From: Candidatus Nitronereus thalassa
Lineage (GTDB): Bacteria; Nitrospirota; Nitrospiria; Nitrospirales; UBA8639
Reading direction: 5' to 3'
Length of the DNA stretch: 64,000 nucleotides
NCBI RefSeq assembly: GCF_032191465.1
Contig: NZ_JAQOUE010000001.1
Coordinates: forward strand, 2,170,001 to 2,234,000
Below the pieces are notes generated by a model. It made no database searches and had not been told where the DNA came from. It saw only the letters and a program-made list of their open reading frames with translations. A program made the translations under genes and the position numbers. Below are positions 9,517 through 18,837 of this stretch, piece after piece (position 1 is the stretch's first letter; every line of letters begins with the position of its first letter).

Positions 9517-9864
9517 TTATTTCAATTCAGGTGCATCATCGGTGGGAAGGGGTTCAAGCCCTTTGGTTCCCACTTCTCGAATCAGGTGTTTGAGTTGGCG
9601 AAGACACATTTCGATATCGTCGGCAATTTCATCGTACATGTCCCCTCCAGCAAATGCGGTTTCGATCCAATCGATTTGCAAGCGTTTGCCATAAGTGGGG
9701 CCAAGTTTTTCTCCCACGGCACCGATCACATAGATTTTCCACTTGTGAAATCGCTCCTTGGCCAATATCGCATTGGTCGTTTGGAGAGCATGAGGCTGGA
9801 TGGTTTCCAAGTCCTGCAGCTGTTTTTTAAGAAACTCTAAGGCGGCTTGTTCACGATCAGTCAT
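9517..9864 (-). CDS. Conserved hypothetical protein, 115 residues
   Basis: A small soluble protein of unknown function. It is helix-rich and charged: residues 1-45 (MTDREQAALEFLKKQLQDLE) could form a coiled coil, and residues 55-100 are amphipathic (DWIETAFAGGDMYDEIADDI). No cysteine pairs, signal peptide or known motif are seen. It lies in the same direction between fmt and rsmA but is separated from both, and an AGAAGGA-like site sits a little far upstream of its ATG. Confidence 0.6.
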   Translation of the reverse strand: MTDREQAALEFLKKQLQDLETIQPHALQTTNAILAKERFHKWKIYVIGAVGEKLGPTYGKRLQIDWIETAFAGGDMYDEIADDIEMCLRQLKHLIREVGTKGLEPLPTDDAPELK

Positions 9865-9966
9865 AAGTCCAATCTATCCTTCTCAAATAATTTTGCAACT
9901 ATGGCTCCTTACCAAGCCCTTACCCTTTGAGAGCATGCTTTTGTTTCATAGAAATCAAGAGGCACC

Positions 9967-10914
9967 CTAAGGATCAGAAACAAATCGGTCACTGAATTGC
10001 AAACCTCGTCCCTGAAGAAATTGCTCTACGGTCATCCGTTTTTTGTTGGCCGGTTGAACCTCCGTGACTCGGAGAAGGCCTTCGCCCGTCCATACCAAAA
10101 AATCTTTTTTGCCTACCTCTTGAATCGTTCCGGGTATTGACCCTGATTTTGCTCCTTCCACTGGTTCTGCCGTGGCTTTCCAAATCACCAATCGTTGATC
10201 ATGCAAAAAGGTATAACACCCAGGCCAAGGAGAAAGGCCTCGGATGCGGTTGGCAATATGCCAAGCAGGGTGGGTCCAGTCGATAAGACCCGCTTCCTTG
10301 GTTAGTAAGGGAGCATAAGTCGCCAGCTCCGAATCCTGCGTCTGTGGCGTGATGGTCTGGTTTCCCAATCCCTTCAAAGTTTCCACTAACAACTCGCCTC
10401 CGACCTTGGCTAACCGATGGCCCAATTCAGCGGCCGTATCATCGGGTTCAATCGGAACAACCCGTTGCAGCAACATCGGGCCGGTATCCATGCCTGCATC
10501 CATGAGCATGGTGGTAATGCCTGTTTCAATATCACCATTGATTAATGACCATTGGATGGGGGCGGCCCCACGATACCGAGGCAACAACGAGCCATGGACA
10601 TTCACACATCCTCCCGGTGGCAGATCCAAAATGCTTTTCGGAAGAATTCGACCGTAGGCTGTGACCGCTATCACATCAGGACGCCACCCAGCAAGCGATT
10701 GCAACAGTTCAGGACTTTTCATTTTTTCCGGCTGCAAAATGGGCAATCTCTCCGTTTGCGCAAGCTGCTTAATAGGCGAAGCCTCCACCGACTGCCCTCG
10801 CCCTTTGGGGCGATCTGGTTGAGTGACAACCCCCACGACCTCATGCTCACTCTGGAGTAATGACTCTAACGAAGGGACAGCAAACTCTGGTGTTCCCATA
10901 AAAATAATACGCAT
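9967..10914 (-). CDS. fmt: Methionyl-tRNA formyltransferase
   Basis: Fmt formylates the initiator Met-tRNA using 10-formyl-tetrahydrofolate. The start MRIIFMGTPEFAVPSLE and the signature VNVHGSLLPRYRGAAPIQWS (catalytic Asn and His) are diagnostic, and the C-terminal OB-like domain that contacts the tRNA is complete (residues about 210-315). Length is 315 residues, as usual. The usual partner, peptide deformylase, is not adjacent. The start region faces yebC across about 210 bases that must hold divergent promoters. Confidence 0.95.
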   Translation of the reverse strand: MRIIFMGTPEFAVPSLESLLQSEHEVVGVVTQPDRPKGRGQSVEASPIKQLAQTERLPILQPEKMKSPELLQSLAGWRPDVIAVTAYGRILPKSILDLPPGGCVNVHGSLLPRYRGAAPIQWSLINGDIETGITTMLMDAGMDTGPMLLQRVVPIEPDDTAAELGHRLAKVGGELLVETLKGLGNQTITPQTQDSELATYAPLLTKEAGLIDWTHPAWHIANRIRGLSPWPGCYTFLHDQRLVIWKATAEPVEGAKSGSIPGTIQEVGKKDFLVWTGEGLLRVTEVQPANKKRMTVEQFLQGRGLQFSDRFVSDP

Positions 10915-11127
10915 GAGATTTCCTTACCATTCCAATTTTTCCGAAGCAACAGACAAGTTCACCAACAAGATTCTCGTTGGGAATCTTGGCACATTAACTA
11001 ATCTTTAACGCCTATATGTTTTTACTTATTATCTCGTTGACACCCCTTGAAACTCTATGCTACAAGCCGAGCCCTGACACGGACCAGATTTAAGTCAAAT
11101 CTGACAGTTTAACTGAAGGGCTTTTCA

Positions 11128-11880
11128 ATGGGTGGACATAGTCATTGGTCAACCATCAAGCGGCATAAAGGCGCGGTGGATGCCAAGCGTGGCAAAATCT
11201 TCACCAAAATTATCCGCGAAATCACCATTGCCTCAAGAGCGGGTGGTGACCCGGATGCCAACCCCACTCTCAGAACCTGCATTGCCAAAGCCAAAGAAAT
11301 GAATATGCCCGCCGATACAATTAAACGCGCCATTCAGCGCGGGACTGGCGAACTTCCCGGCGTAAACTACGAAGAATTTACGCTTGAGGGCTATGGCCCA
11401 AGCGGCACGGGCGTTCTTCTTGAAATCGCGACGGACAACCGAAACCGCACCGTGGCGGAAATTCGAAACCTCTTCGGGAAAAACAACGGGAACATGGCCG
11501 AAGCCGGGGCAGTGGCTTGGCAATTCCAGAAAAAAGGTCTCTTCATCGTAGAAGGCAGCGATATCGACGAAGATCAATTGCTCACTTTGGCACTAGAAGC
11601 TGGTGCCGAGGATGTCAAAGAAACGGCCGGCGGTTTTGAAATCACCACGGAACTTGGCGAGTTTGAAGCGGTGAAGGAGGCCTTGCAAAAGGCCAATATT
11701 GAAACAGCCGTGGCAGAAGTCACGTTTCTTCCTCAAAATCTCGTAAAGCTCGACGAAAAAGCCGCCATACAAATGTTGAAATTGATGGAAATCCTCGATG
11801 ACCAAGACGACGTGCAAAAAGTTCACGCCAATTTTGACATCCCCGAAGAGATCATGGAAAAAGTCGCGGCGGCAGAGTAA
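11128..11880 (+). CDS. yebC: YebC/PmpR-family transcriptional regulatory or translation factor
   Basis: A 250-residue YebC-family protein. It begins with the family hallmark MGGHSHWSTIKRHKGAVDAK and continues through RGKIFTKIIREI, the three-domain fold and the acidic tail. Members bind DNA as regulators, and some were reported to relieve ribosome stalling. Thirty-three bases separate it from ruvA. The yebC-ruvA pairing is common (often yebC-ruvC-ruvA-ruvB); ruvC and ruvB are not in this window. Confidence 0.94.
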   Translation: MGGHSHWSTIKRHKGAVDAKRGKIFTKIIREITIASRAGGDPDANPTLRTCIAKAKEMNMPADTIKRAIQRGTGELPGVNYEEFTLEGYGPSGTGVLLEIATDNRNRTVAEIRNLFGKNNGNMAEAGAVAWQFQKKGLFIVEGSDIDEDQLLTLALEAGAEDVKETAGGFEITTELGEFEAVKEALQKANIETAVAEVTFLPQNLVKLDEKAAIQMLKLMEILDDQDDVQKVHANFDIPEEIMEKVAAAE

Positions 11881-11913
11881 TCACCCATACTTCTGCTGGG
11901 GCTACCCCTTCCC

Positions 11914-12516
11914 ATGATCGCTAAGCTCACAGGCCAACTCATCACCAAGTCGCCGACCACTATCATTCTCGATGTCCAAGGCGTCGGCTATGAAATCTTT
12001 ATTCCACTCAGCACCTATTTCGCACTTCCTGACCTTCAAGCCGCCCTGTCTCTCAACATTCTCACCCATGTGCGGGAAGACGCGATCCAACTCTTTGGAT
12101 TCTTAACTATCCCTGAAAAAGAAGCCTTTGTGATGCTGACTGGAATTTCCGGTGTAGGAGGAAAGCTCGCTCTCAGCGTACTGTCCACCCTCAGCGTGTC
12201 GGATCTCATCACCGCCATTCAAACGGATGACACCGATAAACTCGCTTCCGTTCCCGGAATTGGAAAAAAATCGGCAAGCCGCATGGCCCTGGAGTTAAAA
12301 GATAAAGTCGCCCGGCTTAACCCAGACTCAGCTGTCCCTACCCAAGCAACCCTTCCCGATCAAATTCAGGACGATGCGGTCTCCGCACTCGTCAACCTTG
12401 GCTATCGTCCACGAGACGTCAAGGACATGGTCACCAAAATTAGCCGGGACCAACCCAATTCCTTGCCCCTCGACGACCTCATTCGAGAAGCCCTCAAGCA
12501 GCTTTCAAAACACTAG
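11914..12516 (+). CDS. ruvA: Holliday junction branch-migration protein RuvA
   Basis: RuvA binds four-way junctions as a tetramer and loads the RuvB motor. Domain I is an OB fold (about residues 1-62). Domain II has two helix-hairpin-helix motifs, including ISGVGGKLALSVLS and SVPGIGKKSASRMALELKDK. Domain III (about 150-200) is the RuvB-contact domain with the conserved VSALVNLGYRPRDV. At 200 residues it is complete. It follows yebC closely and is probably cotranscribed. Confidence 0.95.
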   Translation: MIAKLTGQLITKSPTTIILDVQGVGYEIFIPLSTYFALPDLQAALSLNILTHVREDAIQLFGFLTIPEKEAFVMLTGISGVGGKLALSVLSTLSVSDLITAIQTDDTDKLASVPGIGKKSASRMALELKDKVARLNPDSAVPTQATLPDQIQDDAVSALVNLGYRPRDVKDMVTKISRDQPNSLPLDDLIREALKQLSKH

Positions 12517-12660
12517 ACATTTCTCTTTGCTCTGGTTGAAATCCTCCCTGAGGGTCCGCTCAATTAATCATCGGGAAAACATCTCAGGGCCAGATAACCA
12601 GATGGGAAACAAAAAAAGGAATTATAAAAAAGGCATCACGGGATGGGAATTATAGAGGAA

Positions 12661-12843
12661 TTACAACGTCTCGCGAATTTTAGCTCCCCGGTAGGCGTTG
12701 TCGACGACGCGATGGAAAAATCTGAGGACATCCACCAGGTCAAACCAAAAGCCGCAATTGAGACAGCGAGCATAGAGTCGTTTCGTGATAGAGGTATAAT
12801 GTCGTTCTACCATCATGAGCCCGTTGCATTTAAGACATTCCAT
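12661..12843 (-). CDS. Small zinc-ribbon protein
   Basis: A 60-residue protein with two CxxC pairs (CLKC at residues 3-6 and CLNC near 28-31), separated by a GLMMVERHY stretch, so a single zinc ribbon is likely. GGAAAGA lies about ten bases upstream of the ATG. Short zinc-ribbon proteins of this layout are, from memory, frequent in Nitrospira. Function is unknown; nucleic-acid or protein binding is possible. Confidence 0.6.
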   Translation of the reverse strand: MECLKCNGLMMVERHYTSITKRLYARCLNCGFWFDLVDVLRFFHRVVDNAYRGAKIRETL

Positions 12844-12939
12844 TCAATGTTCTTTCCGATATTCTTTTACTCGATTATTCTTTTACTCGATGTGACACTT
12901 CGGTTCATCGTTCATCAGCCCAGAGAGGAACACTCGTCC

Positions 12940-13140
12940 TTACCGCAGTCGATTTAAAATCACTGCGATACAGCCCGCCAACAGCCCGCCACCAAAAATG
13001 GTGGACCCGATAGAAAAAAAGGCTTCCAGAGAACTTGAATCAGGGGTGCCATATAACAAGTCTCGCACACCGCCCTGCACCATAATCACCGAGAGGGTCA
13101 TCAGTGACCCCATCCCAAACCACCATGCAAATGTTCGCAT
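12940..13140 (-). CDS. Small membrane protein, 66 residues, two transmembrane helices
   Basis: Two hydrophobic segments (about residues 5-24 and 40-62) flank a short polar loop, and the protein ends in NRLR, a positive-inside tail. GAGGTAGG directly precedes the ATG. No family is recognised. It lies between the zinc-ribbon gene and the FG-GAP lipoprotein on the same strand. Confidence 0.55.
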   Translation of the reverse strand: MRTFAWWFGMGSLMTLSVIMVQGGVRDLLYGTPDSSSLEAFFSIGSTIFGGGLLAGCIAVILNRLR

Positions 13141-13266
13141 CCTACCTCACTGGGAATCCAGCCTAGAAATCGCAACCCTGGCAAGGTTTCATCGGCGATT
13201 GATCACTCTATCCACGGATCTTTCATCGAGTCAAGAAAGAGGCTGCTACCTCACACCTCGCAACGA

Positions 13267-14433
13267 TTAACCTTCTTCTGTTTTTGCCAAATTTTCTCGC
13301 GACTTGAGTCCATGGTGAAGAAAAATCGATACGCTATTTTTCGCATTATTGGCAATGGCCAAGCCTGGCTGTTCCCCGCGCCCTTTGGCCAGTGTCAAGG
13401 AAGTGATGGCAAAGGGACCATACGGTGTTTCATATTGGCGCGGGGGATACTGAAAACTCCCATCCCCTTTCCCATACAGCACAGACATACTTCCCGATTG
13501 GATATTCACGACCGCAACATCCATGATTTGGTCTCCATTAAAGTCTTGGGCCAGTCCATGGTTGGGGCCGGCATCCCCTCCTGAATCAATGCCCTCCTGA
13601 AACGTCCCATCGCCATTGCCCAAAAACACGGTAATGGTATTCATTTGACCATTGATCACAAAAAGATCCAGCACCCCATCGTTGTTAAAATCGGATAAGG
13701 AAACAGACAGCGGGCGTTTGCCTGTCCGGTAATCCGTCGGCATGAGAAAATTCCCATCGCCTTGGCCCAACCAAATCGAGACTGCGCTGCTCATCGGACC
13801 GCCATTCGACACGGCCATATCCAAATGTCCATCCTGGTTCAAATCCGCAGTCACCACGGACGTTGGTGTATCTCCATATTCATAGAGGGGACCAAGACGA
13901 AATTTCCCAATCCCATTACCGAAAAACAGCTGAAGCTTATCGTTGCGAAGTGCCACCACAAAATCCATCAATTGATCACTGTTGAAGTCTCCCGTCGAGA
14001 TGGATACGGGGGTCCGGTTGACATGGTATTGCGCGACCACGTCAAAGGTTCCATCGCCATGACCCGCCAAGATGGACACTTGGTCGCTGCCAGAACAGGC
14101 AATGGCTAAGTCGAGATGCGCGTCTCGATTAAAATCTTCGATGGCCAGATTTCGCGGTTCACGACAGACTCGAACCGTGACCTGGGCCTGGAAACTCCCA
14201 TCACCATTACCAAACAACAAGGAAAGGGAATTTGCGGCAATGTTACTCGTGATTAAATCAGTAAACCCATCTTGATTAAAGTCCGCAGCTTGAATGGCTG
14301 TAGGATTCTTTTCTACATCGTAACTTTTATAAAGATAAAGCAAGTCAGGCGGTACATAGGTATTTTCCGAAGGACACCCGGAAACGGAAAGCAGCAAGAG
14401 AAGAATTGCGAGGGTTCGGACCATCAATCTCAC
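13267..14433 (-). CDS. FG-GAP/VCBS-repeat lipoprotein
   Basis: A 388-residue exported protein. The N-terminus is a lipoprotein signal (hydrophobic run ending LSVSGC; the cysteine would be lipidated). The rest is at least six tandem repeats of about 48 residues. Each carries a calcium-loop motif of the D-x-N/R-x-D-x-x-x-D type (for example DFNQDGFTDLI, DLNQDGHLDMA, DFNNDGVLDLF) followed by a GNGDGSF strand. Such repeats build an integrin-like beta-propeller used in surface binding or carbohydrate contact. No enzymatic residues are seen. Confidence 0.85.
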   Translation of the reverse strand: MRLMVRTLAILLLLLSVSGCPSENTYVPPDLLYLYKSYDVEKNPTAIQAADFNQDGFTDLITSNIAANSLSLLFGNGDGSFQAQVTVRVCREPRNLAIEDFNRDAHLDLAIACSGSDQVSILAGHGDGTFDVVAQYHVNRTPVSISTGDFNSDQLMDFVVALRNDKLQLFFGNGIGKFRLGPLYEYGDTPTSVVTADLNQDGHLDMAVSNGGPMSSAVSIWLGQGDGNFLMPTDYRTGKRPLSVSLSDFNNDGVLDLFVINGQMNTITVFLGNGDGTFQEGIDSGGDAGPNHGLAQDFNGDQIMDVAVVNIQSGSMSVLYGKGDGSFQYPPRQYETPYGPFAITSLTLAKGRGEQPGLAIANNAKNSVSIFLHHGLKSRENLAKTEEG

Positions 14434-14704
14434 GAATCGGCAGACAGGCTAATAACAAACCCTCATTAGTGAAGGGAAGGATTTCTCCTTTCATTCCCCC
14501 AGGGAGACCCTAGAAGGCATAACCACTAAAGTATACGACTTTTCTTCTGGGATTGATATAACGGCATGAAGGTGGGGCCAAAGACCTACCAACCCAACCA
14601 CCACTAGTGCTAAAGGAAAAAAATGTTCGTATGTTTTCTGGAATGACTGGCAGAGAGAAATAGAAATATGTTATAGATTTTCCCTTACTTAACAGGAGGA
14701 AGCA

Positions 14705-15031
14705 ATGGCAGCAGCTCAAGGGGAAAAAGTCAAAATCGAATTATCCATGTACGGTGTCGCTGAAATTCTTAAATGGTGCATCAACGAAAATAAGGGTCGA
14801 ATTCCTGGTGCAGACACCGCCGTGTTTAAAGAAATGCAAGCCGCCGTCGCGGAAAAACCTACCGCAGGGGATTATTTCGTCTATGACCAATTTTGGAAAA
14901 AGCGGAAGATCTTTGAGTTCACAAAAGAGGAAGTGGAAACGGTCGACCGATGTCTTTATGACATTCCCAATATGGAAGGCAAGCAAAACCCTGCAGTCCG
15001 TTACAAGTTTTGGGCTGCGCAAGCGGAATAA
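14705..15031 (+). CDS. Conserved hypothetical protein, 108 residues
   Basis: A small soluble protein of mixed alpha/beta character with many aromatic residues (FVYDQFWKKRKIFEFTKEEV; YDIPNM; KFWAAQ). An excellent AGGAGGAAGCA site precedes the ATG, so it is surely expressed. It stands alone, with about 270 bases upstream back to the divergent FG-GAP gene. No signal peptide or metal-binding pattern is seen. I do not recognise the family. Confidence 0.75.
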   Translation: MAAAQGEKVKIELSMYGVAEILKWCINENKGRIPGADTAVFKEMQAAVAEKPTAGDYFVYDQFWKKRKIFEFTKEEVETVDRCLYDIPNMEGKQNPAVRYKFWAAQAE

Positions 15032-15158
15032 AAACTGTATCTCCTCGCACGCATCTCGTATTTCGTGGAGGAATCTTTGAACAGTAATTTTCTCATTTCT
15101 GTTTGGCTTCACCATTACGAAATACCGTTCACATTTGAAGGCTACCTATAGCCTTCTA

Positions 15159-15893
15159 TCACCACCAGTACCACTCACCAGTGGCCAAGACATGAATCCC
15201 GAGCACCAAATTCGTAATGGCATGCGCGATGATGCATGGCCATAACCGGCCCGTCCAATACAATAGCCCATTGTAGCAGATTCCGGCCATCATCCCGGCC
15301 AGCCAAAGATTGTGCTCTAATCCAAATAACACCACCGTCGCTGCAAATGATCCCAGTGTGAACGTGCCTAATCTGACGGTTTCAAAATTGGCATTGACCA
15401 CATAACGAATTAAAAACGACCGCCAAAAAAGTTCTTCCATCACAGGAACGATCACGGACGCACCAAATATTCGAATGCCGGCCAACACCAGGCCAAGCGT
15501 CGACCCTGCAACAAAGGGATTGTAATCAGACAATTCCCCTTGAATCGCCCAAGGCCAGTCCATCCGCACCCACAGCGCATACACCCCAAGTCCAACGATG
15601 ATCGTAACCAGGGCCTCCTGCCAATTCACAAAAATCGAGCCCTTCAATTCATGAAACCGTGACCAGAAAAACATCAAGAGGCTGGCGACCACAAGAGTTT
15701 TGATGGGATATGACCATAAATCGAAAGTGCCCTGGTTTCCGTTGGCCTCACTGCCTCCTAGGAACGAGTTGATCGCAATGAATCCCATAAACGCGGCAAA
15801 GGGGAGAATTCGAGGCCACATGTCTGACTGAGTGTTTTCCAGACCATCAGCAACGGCACTTCCTCGAGAACGAATCATTTCTTCAACACTCAT
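15159..15893 (-). CDS. CPBP (CAAX/ABI) intramembrane metalloprotease, exosortase-associated type
   Basis: A 244-residue polytopic membrane protein. The CPBP catalytic motifs are present: EELFWRSFLIRY (EExxxR), GLEHNLW (an F/LxxxH-type motif) and HAITNLV. Overall layout resembles the CAAX-protease-related proteins found with PEP-CTERM/exosortase sorting systems, but no exosortase or PEP-CTERM substrate is in this window. The ATG at 15893 (MSVEEMIRS) has AAAGGG nine bases upstream and is preferred over a GTG at 15917. Confidence 0.85.
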   Translation of the reverse strand: MSVEEMIRSRGSAVADGLENTQSDMWPRILPFAAFMGFIAINSFLGGSEANGNQGTFDLWSYPIKTLVVASLLMFFWSRFHELKGSIFVNWQEALVTIIVGLGVYALWVRMDWPWAIQGELSDYNPFVAGSTLGLVLAGIRIFGASVIVPVMEELFWRSFLIRYVVNANFETVRLGTFTLGSFAATVVLFGLEHNLWLAGMMAGICYNGLLYWTGRLWPCIIAHAITNLVLGIHVLATGEWYWW

Positions 15894-16119
15894 AGTGCAC
15901 AACCCTTTCACAAGCACATCATTGATAAAAGGTAGGGGGTCAAGCAGTCATTCCTCCAAGGGCCCAAGATTTCAGGAATACCCACGGCAGAGGAGAGAAG
16001 CCCTCCCTCCGCTAAATCGGCGAAAAATGGGTACTCCTTAATGATAAGAGAAGGTCAAAAAGGGTAGGTGAAAAACAGGATACTACCAGCCTGTCAGAAA
16101 CAGGGATGAATTTAGGTCA

Positions 16120-17664
16120 TCACCCACTGCCCAAGAGAATATTGAAGGGAGAAAAATCATCGGTGAGGATCAACCCCGGGTCCCATTGAGGAGATGGCGA
16201 GTTATCTAAAAAGGTAAACACTTCATGGGGCATTTTCCCTTGGTTTAACAGCTCAATCGTCGTATTGGCAAAATCTTGGGAACGCATATCAAACGGTTCC
16301 GTAGAAGCAAAAAAGATCAAATTCGCCGAGCCTTTGTCCGTTCGTAACCATGAAGGACCCGGAATGCTAAAGGTCTCTACATGCGGAAATGACGTCTTCA
16401 TCGTCGAGACCACGGCCTCCGCTCGCATTCGATCTAGTGCTGAATCCGAGGAAGCCAAATTCACCGCAATGACGCCCTTGGGCGAAAGTCGATAACGAAG
16501 CTCCTTAAAAAATTCCTCGGTGGTCAGGTGAAAGGGAATTTGGTGACGCGCAAAGACATCCACCCACACAATATCGTACTGCGCTTCGGTACGTCGCAAA
16601 AATACCCGCGCATCTTTGACAAAGACCCGATGCTTGTCCCCGGGCGTATATTCAAAAAACTCCTCAGCCGCCTTCACGACCGAGGGATCCATCTCGACCA
16701 CATCCATGGACAAATCCGGCCAATATTTTTGCAGCCATTTGGCCAATGACCCTCCACCATGACCCAGAATCAGCCCCCGTTGTGGGTTAGGATGCAGTCC
16801 AAGAACTGCCATCATCATTTGACTGTAGGGTAAGGCTAATCGGACGGGATCTGGCTCCCACATAATGGCATGAAATGTGTTGTCCAAGACTAGAAAACGT
16901 AGCCCCTTTTCATCGCGAACCCGCACCTGCTGATAGGGGCTGTCTTCTTGATAAATTGCTGGTGGCTGCACCAACACGGGGTGAAACCCTACCCAAAGCG
17001 CGACCCCAAGGCACGCCAACACGGGAATGACAACCAATGGTCGCGTCCGCCCTGTCCACACCCACCAAAACAAGCCGAACACCATCAACACGACCCCCAA
17101 CGCAGCAACCAATTTGACGCTTCCCATCCAGGTCAGCAGAAAGAAGGACGTCCCCCAAGTCCCCACGAGGCTTCCAATTGTCGAGACGGCAATCATTCCA
17201 CCGGTATGGCGGCCTAAATGTCCCATGTCCGCAATAGCTAAGCGAAGCAAAGCAGGTAGAACACCACTTAGACAAAATGCCGGTATACCCAACAAGACAC
17301 TGGCCGCTAAACAAGGACCCAACCGGGGATCGCCCGTCCAATGAGATACCGTAAACACTACGGGCTGCCCCACCCCTGCCAACATGAGCGTCCAAATCCC
17401 AGCTCCAAGGAGAAGGATGGTTAACACCACACCGGGGGAGCGTCGATCAGCCAACCAGCCGCCTGCGGCATAGCCCGTACTCATTGCCGCCAACACCACG
17501 CCAATTAAGGCACCCCACACAAATAGAGAAGTACCAAACACCGGCGCCAGGAGCCGGCTCCCTAAGATTTCCAACGCCATGACCACGCCACCGGTTGTAA
17601 ATGCTGTCAGAAAAAACCACCAGCGTGACCAAGAAGAATATGATTTTTTTGTAGGAGGAGTCAT
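16120..17664 (-). CDS. Fused membrane/spermidine-synthase-like protein
   Basis: A 514-residue protein of the 'fused MFS/spermidine synthase' type. Residues about 10-240 hold seven or so transmembrane segments. From about 245 to the end is a spermidine-synthase-like Rossmann domain with LILGHGGGSLAKWLQ (cofactor loop), VVEMDPSVV (acidic ribose-binding turn) and YDIVWVDVFARHQIPFHL. The C-terminal LTDDFSPFNILL is characteristic of the fusion family. The true substrate is not established. It stands alone. Confidence 0.85.
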   Translation of the reverse strand: MTPPTKKSYSSWSRWWFFLTAFTTGGVVMALEILGSRLLAPVFGTSLFVWGALIGVVLAAMSTGYAAGGWLADRRSPGVVLTILLLGAGIWTLMLAGVGQPVVFTVSHWTGDPRLGPCLAASVLLGIPAFCLSGVLPALLRLAIADMGHLGRHTGGMIAVSTIGSLVGTWGTSFFLLTWMGSVKLVAALGVVLMVFGLFWWVWTGRTRPLVVIPVLACLGVALWVGFHPVLVQPPAIYQEDSPYQQVRVRDEKGLRFLVLDNTFHAIMWEPDPVRLALPYSQMMMAVLGLHPNPQRGLILGHGGGSLAKWLQKYWPDLSMDVVEMDPSVVKAAEEFFEYTPGDKHRVFVKDARVFLRRTEAQYDIVWVDVFARHQIPFHLTTEEFFKELRYRLSPKGVIAVNLASSDSALDRMRAEAVVSTMKTSFPHVETFSIPGPSWLRTDKGSANLIFFASTEPFDMRSQDFANTTIELLNQGKMPHEVFTFLDNSPSPQWDPGLILTDDFSPFNILLGSG

Positions 17665-17868
17665 CGTGGGGACATTAGACTGGGAAATAAGCAGATCGAG
17701 AATGATTCAAGGCGTTGAAATAATGATATAGCCACTCAAGAATTTATAACCCACGATGAAGATTGAGCCGCTGAGGCACAACCCAAGACAAGCACAAGCA
17801 AAAGATGCTATAGAAAGACTCTTTTGAGTGTCAACGCAAGCCCAATTTCCAAGGCCAGAGAGGAAAAA

Positions 17869-18789
17869 ATGGCAAACAAAGACTTCATTCTCGACTTAGG
17901 TAAACTCATGATCGGCATTGCCTGGACGGACGGCCAGCTACACCCAGAGGAAATCAATGCCCTCAAAGAACTACTCTTCTTGCTTCCTGATATATCTGGT
18001 GAGGATTGGCGACAGCTCGAACTCTATATGACCCATGCGGTAACGGAGGTAGAGCGGGAAGAGTTATTGAAACGCGTGTTGAATAATATTCGGTCAGCCA
18101 GCGAACGGGATTTGGCGCTTTCCACCTTGGCGAAACTCATGACCGTGGAAGGAGGGACAGCCAATGCCGAGGTAATCGAATCAATTCGTCAAGATTTAGA
18201 AACCAAAAGTACCGGGCTCTTGGCCCACATTATGAGCCCATTGAAGAAAAGCCTTAAATCCCGAGCGAGTCATTACTCTGGAGCATCATCACGGGAAGAT
18301 CGGATTGAAGACTTCATCAAGAACACCATTTTTTATCAGCTTTCCTCCGAACTAGAAGCTCGTGACCACAAACTGGATATCCCCGAAAACGAAGTCCGAA
18401 AAATTTGCTTGGCGGCCGGCCTGATGGCGCATGTCGCATGGGTCGATAACGAGGTCTGTCATCGGGAACGAGAAGCCATGAGCCTGGGGCTTCAGCAACT
18501 CTGGGATCTGCCAAAGGATGAAGCCGACCTAATCACAGACATGAGCCACACTCGCATCATGCATGGCTTAGATCTAGTGCGATTAACGACGGGGTTCTGC
18601 GAATACACCACTATCGACGAACGCAAAGCCTTCCTCCAATGCCTCTTCGCCATCGCCAATGCCGCCACGGAAACTTCCCATGAAGAAATCGAGGAAATCC
18701 GCCGCATCGCCAAAGCCCTCGAACTTCCCCATCAAGAATTCATCAATGCAAAATTGACCATTCCACGAGAAGAGCGCGGAGGGTTATAG
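17869..18789 (+). CDS. TerB-like (tellurite-resistance/DUF533-type) protein with two helical repeats
   Basis: A 306-residue, all-helical cytoplasmic protein with two TerB-like domains. The first (about residues 5-110) has MIGIAWTDGQLHPEEINAL, with the acidic metal-site pattern DGQLHPEE. The second (about 170-300) has MAHVAWVDNEVCHREREAM. TerB domains are predicted metal-binding scaffolds often linked to membrane stress. The ATG at 17869 follows GAGAGG at good spacing; an upstream in-frame start would add 15 residues. The biological role is unknown. Confidence 0.7.
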   Translation: MANKDFILDLGKLMIGIAWTDGQLHPEEINALKELLFLLPDISGEDWRQLELYMTHAVTEVEREELLKRVLNNIRSASERDLALSTLAKLMTVEGGTANAEVIESIRQDLETKSTGLLAHIMSPLKKSLKSRASHYSGASSREDRIEDFIKNTIFYQLSSELEARDHKLDIPENEVRKICLAAGLMAHVAWVDNEVCHREREAMSLGLQQLWDLPKDEADLITDMSHTRIMHGLDLVRLTTGFCEYTTIDERKAFLQCLFAIANAATETSHEEIEEIRRIAKALELPHQEFINAKLTIPREERGGL

Positions 18790-18837
18790 ACAATTTTGTC
18801 ATGCAGGGTGCAACGAAGAATCTCTCCTGCTTAGATA

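Noticed and set aside
15138..15157. GAAGGCT...AGCCTTC hairpin between the 14705 gene and the CPBP protease gene
   Set aside because: Seven-base stem without a T run on either strand; too weak to call a terminator.
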